A DNA stretch of 53,733 nucleotides from a virus. Below, one piece after another: positions 19,116 to 26,594 of the stretch (positions within the stretch are counted from its first letter, which is position 1; each line of letters starts with the position of its first letter). The notes beneath the pieces are model-generated. The model did no database searches, was not told where the DNA came from, and saw only the letters and a program-made list of their open reading frames with translations. Made by a program: the position numbers and the translations under genes. The stretch spans positions 1 to 53,733 of the IMG/VR virus record IMGVR_UViG_3300027126_000252. One strand, 5' to 3'.

Positions 19116-20011
19116 TTAATTTCCTTTATCTGAAAATTAGAGTCAAATTTAATCATTCTATCCCTAATTGTCTTTATAGATTCATCCCCCATATCTACCC
19201 CTATCCAGTCCCTATTTAGTTTTTGAGCTACAGCTAAAGTCGTGCCGGATCCACAGAAAAAATCAGCTATTAAATCACCTTCATTAGAAGAAGCTTTGAT
19301 AATTCTTTCCAATAAAGGTTCAGGCTTTTGAGTAGGATACCCGACCTTTTCTTTACTAAAACTATTTACTAAAATAGAATTTAGAATGTCCTCTTTATTA
19401 CAATTCCATGTATCTTCAATAGCAAAACCATTACCTGTAGGAATACCTTCCCCTCTTCTAACATAAGTGGGGGGGTATGGTATATATTCTTTATTAAAAA
19501 TATAGTTATCACTTTTAGTGTAGTATAAAATGTTGTCATGGTTTCTAACCCAGTTTTTTGCTACTGATTTATATCCAGAGACCCAACCAATTCTCCATAT
19601 AATTTCTCTTTGAAAGTTCCCTGATCCAAATATCTCATCCATTATGATTTTAATATATGAACTTGTTCTATAAATACTTCCCGTATCTTTTAATAAAAAA
19701 CTCATTAAATATAGTCTCTCATATATGAATTGTAAAAAACCATCTAAAGTGAATTTATCCGTATATGCAAAATTACCGTCTTTAGTTTTAAAGTCTAATC
19801 CTGTCATATAAGGTGGGTCTATATAAATAAGGTCTATTTTCCCTTTATACTGCCCTAAGAGACTGACCATAATATCGAGATTATTGCCTTTAATAAGTAA
19901 ACCTTTATTAGTAGGCGGAATTAGACAGTTGGATTCAATATCTTCTATTAACTCAATCTCTTTAGGTGAATCAAGATTAGGATGTGCTTTATTGTCCCAA
20001 GTAAAGAGCAT
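19112..20011 (-). CDS. DNA adenine methyltransferase, beta class (copy 4, internal deletion)
   Basis: A 299-residue paralogue and the first of the quartet to be translated. Motifs DPPY (in IDPPYMTGLDF) and FFCGSGTT are intact, but where the other copies read [11 protein letters not shown] this one reads GSIYRTS: five residues (VHVDY) are missing in frame. The DNA is consistent with a 15-base loss between two TTAT repeats. The missing piece is a conserved beta strand just after motif IV, so activity may be reduced or lost. The N-terminus (MLFTWDNKAHPNLDSPKE) also differs from the [11 protein letters not shown] of the others. Its recognition segment (RIGWVSGYKSVAKNWVRN onward, with THDN-like HDNILYY) is distinct. 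It follows the divergent control region shared with the GMP reductase gene. Confidence 0.8.
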   Translation of the reverse strand: MLFTWDNKAHPNLDSPKEIELIEDIESNCLIPPTNKGLLIKGNNLDIMVSLLGQYKGKIDLIYIDPPYMTGLDFKTKDGNFAYTDKFTLDGFLQFIYERLYLMSFLLKDTGSIYRTSSYIKIIMDEIFGSGNFQREIIWRIGWVSGYKSVAKNWVRNHDNILYYTKSDNYIFNKEYIPYPPTYVRRGEGIPTGNGFAIEDTWNCNKEDILNSILVNSFSKEKVGYPTQKPEPLLERIIKASSNEGDLIADFFCGSGTTLAVAQKLNRDWIGVDMGDESIKTIRDRMIKFDSNFQIKEIK

Positions 20012-20040
20012 GAAATAGTCCTTGTTAATATTACTTTTAT

Positions 20041-20077
20041 TGTATAGTATCTATGTTTTGTTTGCTAAAACTATACA
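20041..20077. promoter_or_regulatory. Perfect 8-bp inverted repeat in the methyltransferase/guaC divergent gap
   Basis: TGTATAGT at 20041-20048 and its exact reverse complement ACTATACA at 20070-20077 are separated by 21 bases in the 84-base gap between the methyltransferase operon and the divergent guaC-like gene. It sits where promoters of both genes should lie and could be an operator for a repressor controlling both sides. The region is AT-rich, so chance is possible. Confidence 0.4.
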
Positions 20078-20095
20078 CATAAATGAGAGATAAGA

Positions 20096-21082
20096 ATGAC
20101 TCTTTTAAAAACATTTAATGACTATTTACTTTCCCCACAATACTCAAGCATCGACTCAAGAGATCATATTGACCTATCTTCACAATTAAAAGATAAACAC
20201 ACTTTACCTATTATCTCTTCCCCTATGACTACTGTCACAGAAACTGATATGGCTCTCGCTATGGAATCTAAAGGTGGTTTAGGTATTATTCATAGATATA
20301 ACAGTATAACTGACCGTACCCATCTTTCTTTTAATGCTAATAAAGCCTGTGTTGCTTTTGGTTGTAATGAATTAGACAGTATAGATAAATTCATCCATGC
20401 AGGTATCACAACTTTTTGTTTAGATGTTGCACATGGTCATACTAAAATTGTAGGTGAGACCTTAAAAGAATTGAAAGCAAGACATAAAGAAATCTATGTG
20501 ATTGCAGGTAATGTAGCTACACAAGACGGGTATGAGTTTTTAATTGATCATGGTGCAGATGCAGTTCGTGTAGGTATCGGTGGGGGGTCTATTTGTACTA
20601 CAAGAATCCAAACAGGTCATGGTATTCCTACTTTAGCTAGTGTTTTTGATTGTGCTAAATCTACATATGGGAAACCTATTATTGCTGATGGAGGAATTAA
20701 GACCACAGGAGATATGGTGAAGTGTTTAGCTGCAGGTGCAGATTTTGTTATGTTAGGGTCATATTTAGCAGGTACAGATGAAGCACCAGGCAGAGTACAT
20801 ACAGATGAACATGGGAATAAGTATAAGAAGTATGTGGGTATGGCAAGTAAAGAAGCACAATCTCAATGGAGGGGTACGGTAAGATCAGTAGAAGGTGTAA
20901 GTCATCAAGTGAATTACAAAGGATCAGTGTTAGCTATATTAGATGAGATAGCTATTAACATTAAGAGTGGTTTAAGCTATAGTGGAGCTAGAAATATTAG
21001 AGAATTACAATTAACAGCTAAGTGGGTAGAGATTAGTAATCAGGCATATGCTGAGAGTCAAGCACATATCTTTAATGGTTAG
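20096..21082 (+). CDS. guaC: GMP reductase / IMP dehydrogenase family enzyme (GMP reductase favoured)
   Basis: A 328-residue TIM-barrel enzyme. The catalytic loop is GIGGGSICTTRIQTGHG with the thioimidate Cys at 167 and Thr at 169; substrate-binding IADGGI (196-201) and MLGSYLAG (219-226) follow. There is no CBS domain, and the length fits GMP reductase (325-350 residues) rather than IMP dehydrogenase (about 490). The flap reads KYVGMASKEAQ...SVEGVSH, similar to the YFGSASE and YGMSSE flaps of GMP reductases, and lacks the RGMGS signature of IMP dehydrogenase. One doubt: the Glu after the GMSS motif of GMP reductases is shifted by one residue here (GMASKE). GMP reductase turns GMP into IMP with NADPH, feeding PurA, which is encoded on the other side of the methyltransferases. 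It ends in a four-base convergent overlap with the next gene. Confidence 0.65.
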   Translation: MTLLKTFNDYLLSPQYSSIDSRDHIDLSSQLKDKHTLPIISSPMTTVTETDMALAMESKGGLGIIHRYNSITDRTHLSFNANKACVAFGCNELDSIDKFIHAGITTFCLDVAHGHTKIVGETLKELKARHKEIYVIAGNVATQDGYEFLIDHGADAVRVGIGGGSICTTRIQTGHGIPTLASVFDCAKSTYGKPIIADGGIKTTGDMVKCLAAGADFVMLGSYLAGTDEAPGRVHTDEHGNKYKKYVGMASKEAQSQWRGTVRSVEGVSHQVNYKGSVLAILDEIAINIKSGLSYSGARNIRELQLTAKWVEISNQAYAESQAHIFNG

Positions 21083-22086
21083 AGAATTTCTAGTAATTGT
21101 CTTCTAAATTGAGGATTTTCAGAGGCTAGTTTAAAGGTTTGAGTGTATAAATTTGATAGAGCATCTTTAGCTTTACCGTACCATAAACTAAAAAATTCAG
21201 ATGTGTTTTTAATAATAGGAGTAAAGAATTTAACAGTTTGAGACCAAGACCATTTAAGGAATCGGATAATGTCATTAACAATAACAATAGGAATAGCTTT
21301 AATAAAGACATCTTGTTTTCTGATAAATTGAGCTGAATCTTTAAGATCAAGTAGTATTAGAGACCCAACTACAAGAGCAATAACTTCTAGAATACCATGC
21401 CCAATTTTACCAAGAATAACAGCAATACTGCCAGTACCACCAAAAAACATAACAATAAAACTGACAACACTAATTTCTAGGATAGTTATAGCCAATTCAG
21501 CAGTATATAATTTAGAAACTTCTTTAATCTCAGCGACTGCATAATAGAATTTTTGATATCCAGAACCAAGAAAATCTGTAATTGTTTCGCCTAAGACATT
21601 CTCAATAGTATCTTTAAATTCTTCCATAGAAACATCAAGAGCTTGTACTATTTCTTCTGGAGTATCAGCTTTTGTTATTCTAGCAATAAAAGCCAAAGAA
21701 TCTGAAGCACTCCCTGCACTCTTAGCTTTTTTACTAATAAGTTTTTCAAAATCATTTTTGGGTCTAGCTACAATTTTTTCCATTCTTCTAATCTTATTAG
21801 CAAGACCTGTTTCAACAATAATTTTTTGAAAAGATTCTAAAAATCCGGATGGAATAGTTTCTTTAAAAGACTTAGCGATTTTATTTGTAAGCTCTGAGAA
21901 GACTCCTATTTTTACTTCAGCTTGTTCTACAGGAGATAGACTTTCTAAAGCAACTTCAGCACCGCTTTCACTAGCGAGTCTCATGTTGTTTTGGGAAAGA
22001 GCTTTTAAGCAAGCTCTCTGAAGAGCTTGGCTATTATTAGTATTAGAAGCTAATTTATATAGCTTTTGTATAGTAGTTTTATTCAT
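21079..22086 (-). CDS. Unknown membrane protein with two or three helices
   Basis: A 335-residue protein. Residues 1-180 are charged and helical, with RLASESGAEVALESLSPVE near residue 40. Between about 195 and 250 there are hydrophobic segments (ELAITILEISVVSFIVMFF, then a Gly-rich turn, then ILEVIALVVGSLILLDL), i.e. two membrane helices. The rest is basic and amphipathic. I recognise no family. It is the last of three minus-strand genes; the start is two bases from the stop of the preceding gene. Together with other helical or membrane proteins at 45159 and 52598 it could be an ejected or inner-membrane-acting phage protein, but this is only a guess. Its stop overlaps the end of the guaC-like gene on the opposite strand. 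Confidence 0.55.
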   Translation of the reverse strand: MNKTTIQKLYKLASNTNNSQALQRACLKALSQNNMRLASESGAEVALESLSPVEQAEVKIGVFSELTNKIAKSFKETIPSGFLESFQKIIVETGLANKIRRMEKIVARPKNDFEKLISKKAKSAGSASDSLAFIARITKADTPEEIVQALDVSMEEFKDTIENVLGETITDFLGSGYQKFYYAVAEIKEVSKLYTAELAITILEISVVSFIVMFFGGTGSIAVILGKIGHGILEVIALVVGSLILLDLKDSAQFIRKQDVFIKAIPIVIVNDIIRFLKWSWSQTVKFFTPIIKNTSEFFSLWYGKAKDALSNLYTQTFKLASENPQFRRQLLEIL

Positions 22087-22087
22087 T

Positions 22088-22756
22088 TTAGAAAAACACT
22101 CGACTTCTAAGAGATTCTAACATTTCCATAGCTTCATAAGAAACTACAAATAGACCTGGTTCTTTACGATCAATAGAATTTAAAGCAACATTTAAAGCTG
22201 CAATGATCTTTGCACTATCCTCAAAGAAATACATAAGATTTTCACCAGCAACGATAATATTCTCATTAAGACTATTAGCAAGTTTTGTACAGCTAGTCTT
22301 AATTTGTCTTAAAGAAGGATCACTATAAATACGATTCGTAGAGACCATATCATATAAATTACTCATTCTTTTTAAGGATTGTTCTATTCGGCTACTATTA
22401 GCATTACCATAAGATGCAAATCTCTTTTGTCTTTTAGTGAGTTCATTATAGATAGCTAAGGCTTGTTCAGCTAGTTCTTCAAAACCATTACCAGCATACA
22501 TTAATTTATCAAATCTCTTAATGTTTAACATAGCTAGTTTTAAGTGATCAGCTACTTTAATATCACCACTATCACCTCTTAATTTAAAATTCTCATCATA
22601 ATTCATGACACTATCATATGTAGCACCAAAAAAAGCATAATAGCCTTTTAAAATGCTAGGACTTAGTTCTTTAACTAGACCTTCAGATAGCTTAATGATT
22701 TGAATTAAGGTAGGTAATAATGTAGGGTTATCTACTAAACCTGCATATCTTAACAT
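22088..22756 (-). CDS. Unknown helical protein, N-terminal MLRYA
   Basis: A 222-residue, mostly helical protein with no membrane segment, no signal peptide and no catalytic motif I can name. The N-terminus is MLRYAGLVDNPTLLPTLIQI; the first gene of the operon starts in a similar way with MYRYAQQ. The middle has several Lys-rich helices (TKRQKRFASYGNANSSRIEQ). It is tightly packed between its neighbours (one base gap on each side), so it is co-translated with the membrane protein downstream. A role as an internal virion protein is possible by comparison with other R-[YL]-A N-termini in this window, but there is no direct evidence. Confidence 0.5.
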   Translation of the reverse strand: MLRYAGLVDNPTLLPTLIQIIKLSEGLVKELSPSILKGYYAFFGATYDSVMNYDENFKLRGDSGDIKVADHLKLAMLNIKRFDKLMYAGNGFEELAEQALAIYNELTKRQKRFASYGNANSSRIEQSLKRMSNLYDMVSTNRIYSDPSLRQIKTSCTKLANSLNENIIVAGENLMYFFEDSAKIIAALNVALNSIDRKEPGLFVVSYEAMEMLESLRSRVFF

Positions 22757-22757
22757 C

Positions 22758-22967
22758 TTATTTTTCTCCTTGTTGTGCTTCTTCTAAAATTTCATCAAGC
22801 ATAGATAAATCATTTAATGCTTCATTTAAATTGCCAACGACTTGCATCTTTATTTCTTGTTCAACTTTTTGAATTTCTATTAAAGAGCTAACAAGCATCA
22901 TCAGATATGATCTAGAATCCGAAATTTTTTGAGAAAGTATTTTATTTTGCTGTGCATATCGGTACAT
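22758..22967 (-). CDS. Small coiled-coil protein, N-terminal MYRYA
   Basis: A 69-residue protein. After MYRYAQQNKILSQKISDS it continues as one long amphipathic helix or coiled coil (SSLIEIQKVEQEIKMQVV and onward) with an acidic end (EEAQQGEK). The upstream AAAAGGA provides a good ribosome binding site about eight bases before the ATG. It starts the three-gene minus-strand operon, and the 80 bases upstream (22968-23047) are AT-rich and contain a 12-base palindrome but no convincing promoter. Function is unknown. Confidence 0.55.
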   Translation of the reverse strand: MYRYAQQNKILSQKISDSRSYLMMLVSSLIEIQKVEQEIKMQVVGNLNEALNDLSMLDEILEEAQQGEK

Positions 22968-23047
22968 TTAAAGTTCCTTTTTTTTCTTTAATACTGTTTC
23001 TTTATATAAAGATTTTATTAAAGAGACATGAAACTTATATGAGAGAA

Positions 23048-23473
23048 TTAAATAACCCTTACCACCATATACCCTTTCCTCCAAGCATCTATTAAATTCT
23101 TCTCCACTACACTATGTCCATCCACTACAAAACAATCAGGACAATTCCTTAACTTAAAATCACATTTGCCATCCTCATATGCTAAACAAGTCTTACTATC
23201 CCCACATATACTCTCTACTTTTAATTTCTTTAAACACCCTTTAGGCTCTCTTAAACCACTCCTCATTAATGCACTTGCATCCCCCCTCATCGCCCTATCT
23301 AAATCTACCTCACTTACCACACCTATCAAATCCCCAAACTCTGTCCCCTCTAAAGTCTTATATTCCCCCCAACTGTCCTGATCATCTCTTTGTAATATTC
23401 TAGCTATCTTAGGATTACCATATGACTTATCTGTTATCGTTATAAAGATAAACCCATTTTCTCTGTACATCAT
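23048..23473 (-). CDS. Unknown protein with C-terminal six-cysteine cluster
   Basis: A 141-residue protein. The first 70 residues look like a small beta barrel or SH3-like domain (ENGFIFITITDKSYGN). Residues 80-114 hold six Cys (80, 90, 96, 104, 111, 114) in the order C-x9-C-x5-C-x7-C-x6-C-x2-C, which suggests a zinc ribbon or a compact metal-binding knuckle. The ATG overlaps the previous stop by four bases. It is the last gene in the replication operon after the primase zinc-domain gene. I do not recognise the family. A nucleic-acid-binding role would fit the neighbourhood but is inference. Confidence 0.5.
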   Translation of the reverse strand: MMYRENGFIFITITDKSYGNPKIARILQRDDQDSWGEYKTLEGTEFGDLIGVVSEVDLDRAMRGDASALMRSGLREPKGCLKKLKVESICGDSKTCLAYEDGKCDFKLRNCPDCFVVDGHSVVEKNLIDAWRKGYMVVRVI

Positions 23474-23832
23474 AAGTATTTCTTCTTTCTCTCATCTAAA
23501 CTATTAGCTAACTTCTCAACTGTATTCTCATCTATATACTCTACTAAATCTTCTAAGACTTCTTTATTTGTTGTCATTATATAACTCACTATCGGCTTAG
23601 GCTCTTCTTCTGCATCCCCTATAACTATTGCCCTATGATGTGGCAACATATGAGTTATATTTAGTATCTCCCCTAATTTTAACCATACATTAAATACTTG
23701 GGTCTCCGTTTCTAATTCAGACTCACCCTCATAATATGCCCCACATAACTGTGTTATCATCCACTGAAATACATCTTCATCCACAACATCTTCTCTTACT
23801 GGTGGAATACCATCATCATCTTCTTCTCTCAT
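23470..23832 (-). CDS. Unknown acidic protein
   Basis: A 120-residue, strongly acidic protein starting MREEDDDGIPPVREDVVDED. It appears helical and contains HMLPHHRAIVIGDAEEEP with three His in a short stretch. The length and acidity recall small phage inhibitors or DNA mimics, but no family is recognised. It is coupled by four-base overlaps to the primase zinc-domain gene upstream and the Cys-cluster gene downstream. Confidence 0.5.
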   Translation of the reverse strand: MREEDDDGIPPVREDVVDEDVFQWMITQLCGAYYEGESELETETQVFNVWLKLGEILNITHMLPHHRAIVIGDAEEEPKPIVSYIMTTNKEVLEDLVEYIDENTVEKLANSLDERKKKYL

Positions 23833-24347
23833 GTTATACTCTCTAATTTAGAAAATAAATTTTTCCATTTACTGATATCATTCTTATTATTTACCATTAT
23901 TATATCATAAACCTCCCAAAATTTTAACACTACTTCTAATTCTACATTCCTATCTCTTGTAATAGACTTTAAACGATTACTTACCCTCTTCTCCCAGTCT
24001 ATATCTTCTTCTATATCATAAGGTTTATCATCCACCTTCTTCTCTTCATATTCTTTCCATGCTGATAAATTATATTTCTTCTCCAGCACCCTACAAGCAT
24101 CCCCATATTCCAACCCTTCTTTTTCCATCGTTGTTGAAATTACATCCCTTACCTTACCACAAGCAAAACAATACCATGTCTTTGTATTATGGTAATATCT
24201 AGCACTAGGCTTGGTTTCTATCCCACTACCATGTAAATCACATTTAAACTGCTGATCTGAACCGTTTAAATATACATCATAACCGTAATCTCTTAATAAC
24301 CTATCTAAAGGCACATTCTCTTTTAATCTGTCTGATCTTAAACTCAT
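23829..24347 (-). CDS. Primase zinc-binding domain protein (split DnaG, part 1)
   Basis: A 172-residue protein whose first 100 residues match the DnaG CHC2-type zinc-binding domain: KCDLHG with Cys36 and His39, KPSARYYHNTKTWYC with Cys60, and FACGK with Cys63, preceded by NVPLDRLLRDYGYD, which matches the start of DnaG (V-x-L-x-x-x-L-x-x-Y-G). The last 70 residues are charged and helical. No TOPRIM catalytic domain follows in this gene; the polymerase part is encoded separately at 46029-46712. The zinc domain recognises the priming site on DNA. The gene follows the replicative helicase by 31 bases and its start lies in a perfect hairpin that exposes AGGAG in the loop. Confidence 0.85.
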   Translation of the reverse strand: MSLRSDRLKENVPLDRLLRDYGYDVYLNGSDQQFKCDLHGSGIETKPSARYYHNTKTWYCFACGKVRDVISTTMEKEGLEYGDACRVLEKKYNLSAWKEYEEKKVDDKPYDIEEDIDWEKRVSNRLKSITRDRNVELEVVLKFWEVYDIIMVNNKNDISKWKNLFSKLESIT

Positions 24348-24368
24348 AGTAGTATCTCCTTACTACTA
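24345..24368 (-). promoter_or_regulatory. RBS hairpin at the primase zinc-domain gene
   Basis: On the minus strand the sequence reads TAGTAGTA, loop AGGAGA, TACTACTA, then TG of the start codon. The 8-base stem is perfect. The Shine-Dalgarno AGGAG is entirely in the six-base loop, eight bases before the ATG, and the A of the ATG is the last base of the stem. Stem folding should therefore affect initiation. Confidence 0.7.
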
Positions 24369-24378
24369 TATTATATTA

Positions 24379-25902
24379 TTATAATACATCACTCAACGGA
24401 TCATCTGCTAATTGATTGCCCGTACTCCTATTTACACTAATGATAGGCAAACTACTTGGACTATAAATCTTACCTGTGGGAAATGCTACATTCGATTGAA
24501 ATGTAGGAAATGGTGCTTGATCTCTACTCTTTAAACACTGATACTGAATACAATTCTGGGCTCTCATATCATCACCAAACCAATTCGCTATTACAACATC
24601 TGCTGATCTCTCAGCTTCATTTGCATACGACAAGTGAGTTAAGTTATATTGACCCTTATTCTTTAAAGCGTGCTGATAACCTTCACGATTTATCTGAAAT
24701 AAACACAACACAGGTATCCCTTGACCACGATTAAAGTTCATTGCTAATCTCTTTAAATCTCTAATCACTTCATTCAACTTTTCTGTGGTTGAACTATATC
24801 TATTACGACTAGATAACAATAAAGCATGGTCTACTACTATTAAATCAATCTTCTCTTTCTGTGCATAAATCTCAGCTTTAGCTTTTAAATCTTCTACTGT
24901 AAAATCAAAGCTATCCGGATTATCCCCCTCAAAGTGAATTGCCCCATATGTACCTTTATTCCTACCTAACTCTAAATCAGGTAATACATAATCAAAATAG
25001 AATGTATATTCCTCAGGACTTAAACACCCATTTCTCAATTTAACAGGATCAATACCAAAATCTACAGGACTTGAAGCATCTTGTAAACCTAATGCTATTC
25101 TTTGAGCCCGAAATTTAGGGTGCATAGAATGAATTGTATGAATTGCTCTACGGCATTGATCATAGTGCATTTCTAAACTGAAATATAAAGTACTTGTATT
25201 CACTACACTCATAACAGCTTGGTTATATACAAAGTTAATAGCACTCTTAGATTTCATATGACCTGTAAATCCTGCTAGGATATACAATTCTTTCTTCCTA
25301 AATCCACCTAAAGCATCATCAATAGGTTTAAGACCACTAATAGGTAATATCTCTCTACCACTAGCTTGTGCTTTTGTATATTGATCCTTTAAATCCCCAA
25401 TATCAGTCATAGCTTCACCACCGATACGAGAACCAAAAGTAGGGGTTAAAATATCAACTAGGTTATTTGATAAATAACGACTAGCATCACGAGGTCCTTT
25501 AAGGATTCTCTTTTTACCTTGTTCTTTTACCTCAACACCTGAACGAACGATGTCTTTTGCTTCATTCATTACTTGGAGTAATCTTTTTACTCTTACTGAT
25601 TCTACTTGTAATTCAAGTTCAGATACAAAGTCCCCTTTATAAATAGGATTTACAGCTGTTAAGACTCTTACTCTATCAGCTACTTCAATCTCCGTTTGGG
25701 ATTCAAAATGCTTAACAAGTGTATCTTGATCTGGTAAATGCCCATGATTTGCCATAAATGTTTTAACATAATCCCAAATTTTGCTATCTTCGGAACTGTC
25801 AAAAGCATAAATGCTATCTCTCAATACACTATAATTGACCAACATTTGATTAGGGTCATCCCCAACTCTTGTGTCTGGTATAACACTTCTTAAAATTCTC
25901 AT
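24379..25902 (-). CDS. DnaB-type replicative helicase
   Basis: A 507-residue RecA-fold (SF4) helicase that unwinds DNA at the fork. Residues 1-150 form the N-terminal helical domain. The Walker A loop is AGFTGHMKSKSA (210-221), where the usual last Gly of GxxxxGK[ST] is Met216; Lys217 and Ser218 are kept. FSLEM (241-245) contains the catalytic Glu, IDLIVVDH (352-359) is Walker B, and LCLFQINREG (399-408) is the sensor motif. The length and motif order fit DnaB or the helicase half of T7 gp4. It overlaps the loader-like gene upstream by four bases and precedes the primase zinc domain, so helicase and part of the primase are made together. Confidence 0.85.
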   Translation of the reverse strand: MRILRSVIPDTRVGDDPNQMLVNYSVLRDSIYAFDSSEDSKIWDYVKTFMANHGHLPDQDTLVKHFESQTEIEVADRVRVLTAVNPIYKGDFVSELELQVESVRVKRLLQVMNEAKDIVRSGVEVKEQGKKRILKGPRDASRYLSNNLVDILTPTFGSRIGGEAMTDIGDLKDQYTKAQASGREILPISGLKPIDDALGGFRKKELYILAGFTGHMKSKSAINFVYNQAVMSVVNTSTLYFSLEMHYDQCRRAIHTIHSMHPKFRAQRIALGLQDASSPVDFGIDPVKLRNGCLSPEEYTFYFDYVLPDLELGRNKGTYGAIHFEGDNPDSFDFTVEDLKAKAEIYAQKEKIDLIVVDHALLLSSRNRYSSTTEKLNEVIRDLKRLAMNFNRGQGIPVLCLFQINREGYQHALKNKGQYNLTHLSYANEAERSADVVIANWFGDDMRAQNCIQYQCLKSRDQAPFPTFQSNVAFPTGKIYSPSSLPIISVNRSTGNQLADDPLSDVL

Positions 25903-26594
25903 AACTGTGCTTTCTTAAAATCTAAACTTAAATTAGGTTTCTTTTTAGTTTGTGCAGTTGCAAAGGAATCAGCACCATTTACATTATAGATTTTCCACCC
26001 ATTTAAGGTATCTTCTAATGCACTAGACCATGCTAAATGACCCTCTTGTAAAGGCTTATTAGGTTCTTCTACTATCCATGTAGCTTTATTTAAATGCTGT
26101 CTTAATTCAATCGTTTCAATTAAAACCTCACTTGTAGCTGAATTTCTAGCCCTCTTTACACCTAATCTCACAATTAACAAGTCAGGTGCTTCAGCTAAAT
26201 CTTCTAATCCCCTTACATTAATATCTCTAATAAGATCAGGGTCTACTTTATTATCATCACTGACATTAGATAACCATGCACTAATTAGGGTAGCATCAGA
26301 TACTACTCGAATATTAAGAGTGGGGTTTCTCTCACTTAGAATAGCTGTTCTTAAATGAATAGCTAATTCTGTTTGACTTGCTATTAATCTAAGGTTTTCT
26401 TTCATCTTACCTATCATAGGACTTTTACGGTCTACAGGTACAGATGATAGGTCTTTCCATGCTTTTTCACATTGTAGTTTTAAAGCTTCTTTTAACATAC
26501 AAATACAAGGAACAGTCACAGGACTTCCCATATATACTTCTTCTGTTAAAGTAAACCCATATCCTTTACACTTAGGACAATTTTTATCTGCCAT
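25899..26594 (-). CDS. Helicase-loader-like protein with degenerate AAA+ fold and zinc knuckle
   Basis: The preferred start is ATG at 26594 (MADKNCPK), since GAGG lies upstream of it; an ATG at 26606 abuts GAGG directly and would add four residues. The protein has 231 residues. N-terminal CPKCKGYG and PCIC (Cys 6, 9, 30, 32) form a DnaJ-like zinc knuckle. The C-terminal half (EAPDLLIVRLGVKRARNS and then EVLIETIELRQHLNKATWIV) resembles the end of DnaC/DnaI-type AAA+ helicase loaders (DLLIIDDLG, then L-x-x-L-I-x-x-R), but the Walker B Asp pair is replaced by Arg-Leu and no Walker A is seen. The gene overlaps the helicase by ATGA, so the likely role is a non-ATPase loader or helicase-binding protein. 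Confidence in the fold is moderate. Confidence 0.5.
   Translation of the reverse strand: MADKNCPKCKGYGFTLTEEVYMGSPVTVPCICMLKEALKLQCEKAWKDLSSVPVDRKSPMIGKMKENLRLIASQTELAIHLRTAILSERNPTLNIRVVSDATLISAWLSNVSDDNKVDPDLIRDINVRGLEDLAEAPDLLIVRLGVKRARNSATSEVLIETIELRQHLNKATWIVEEPNKPLQEGHLAWSSALEDTLNGWKIYNVNGADSFATAQTKKKPNLSLDFKKAQL

Noticed and set aside
16196-20011. Restriction-modification or BREX-type system
   Set aside because: No endonuclease, helicase-nuclease or specificity gene is next to the methyltransferases; all four are self-contained beta-class enzymes.
23000-23011. 12-base palindrome CTTTATATAAAG as an operator
   Set aside because: It is AT-only at the centre and such palindromes are frequent in a genome of this composition; no promoter with good boxes surrounds it.
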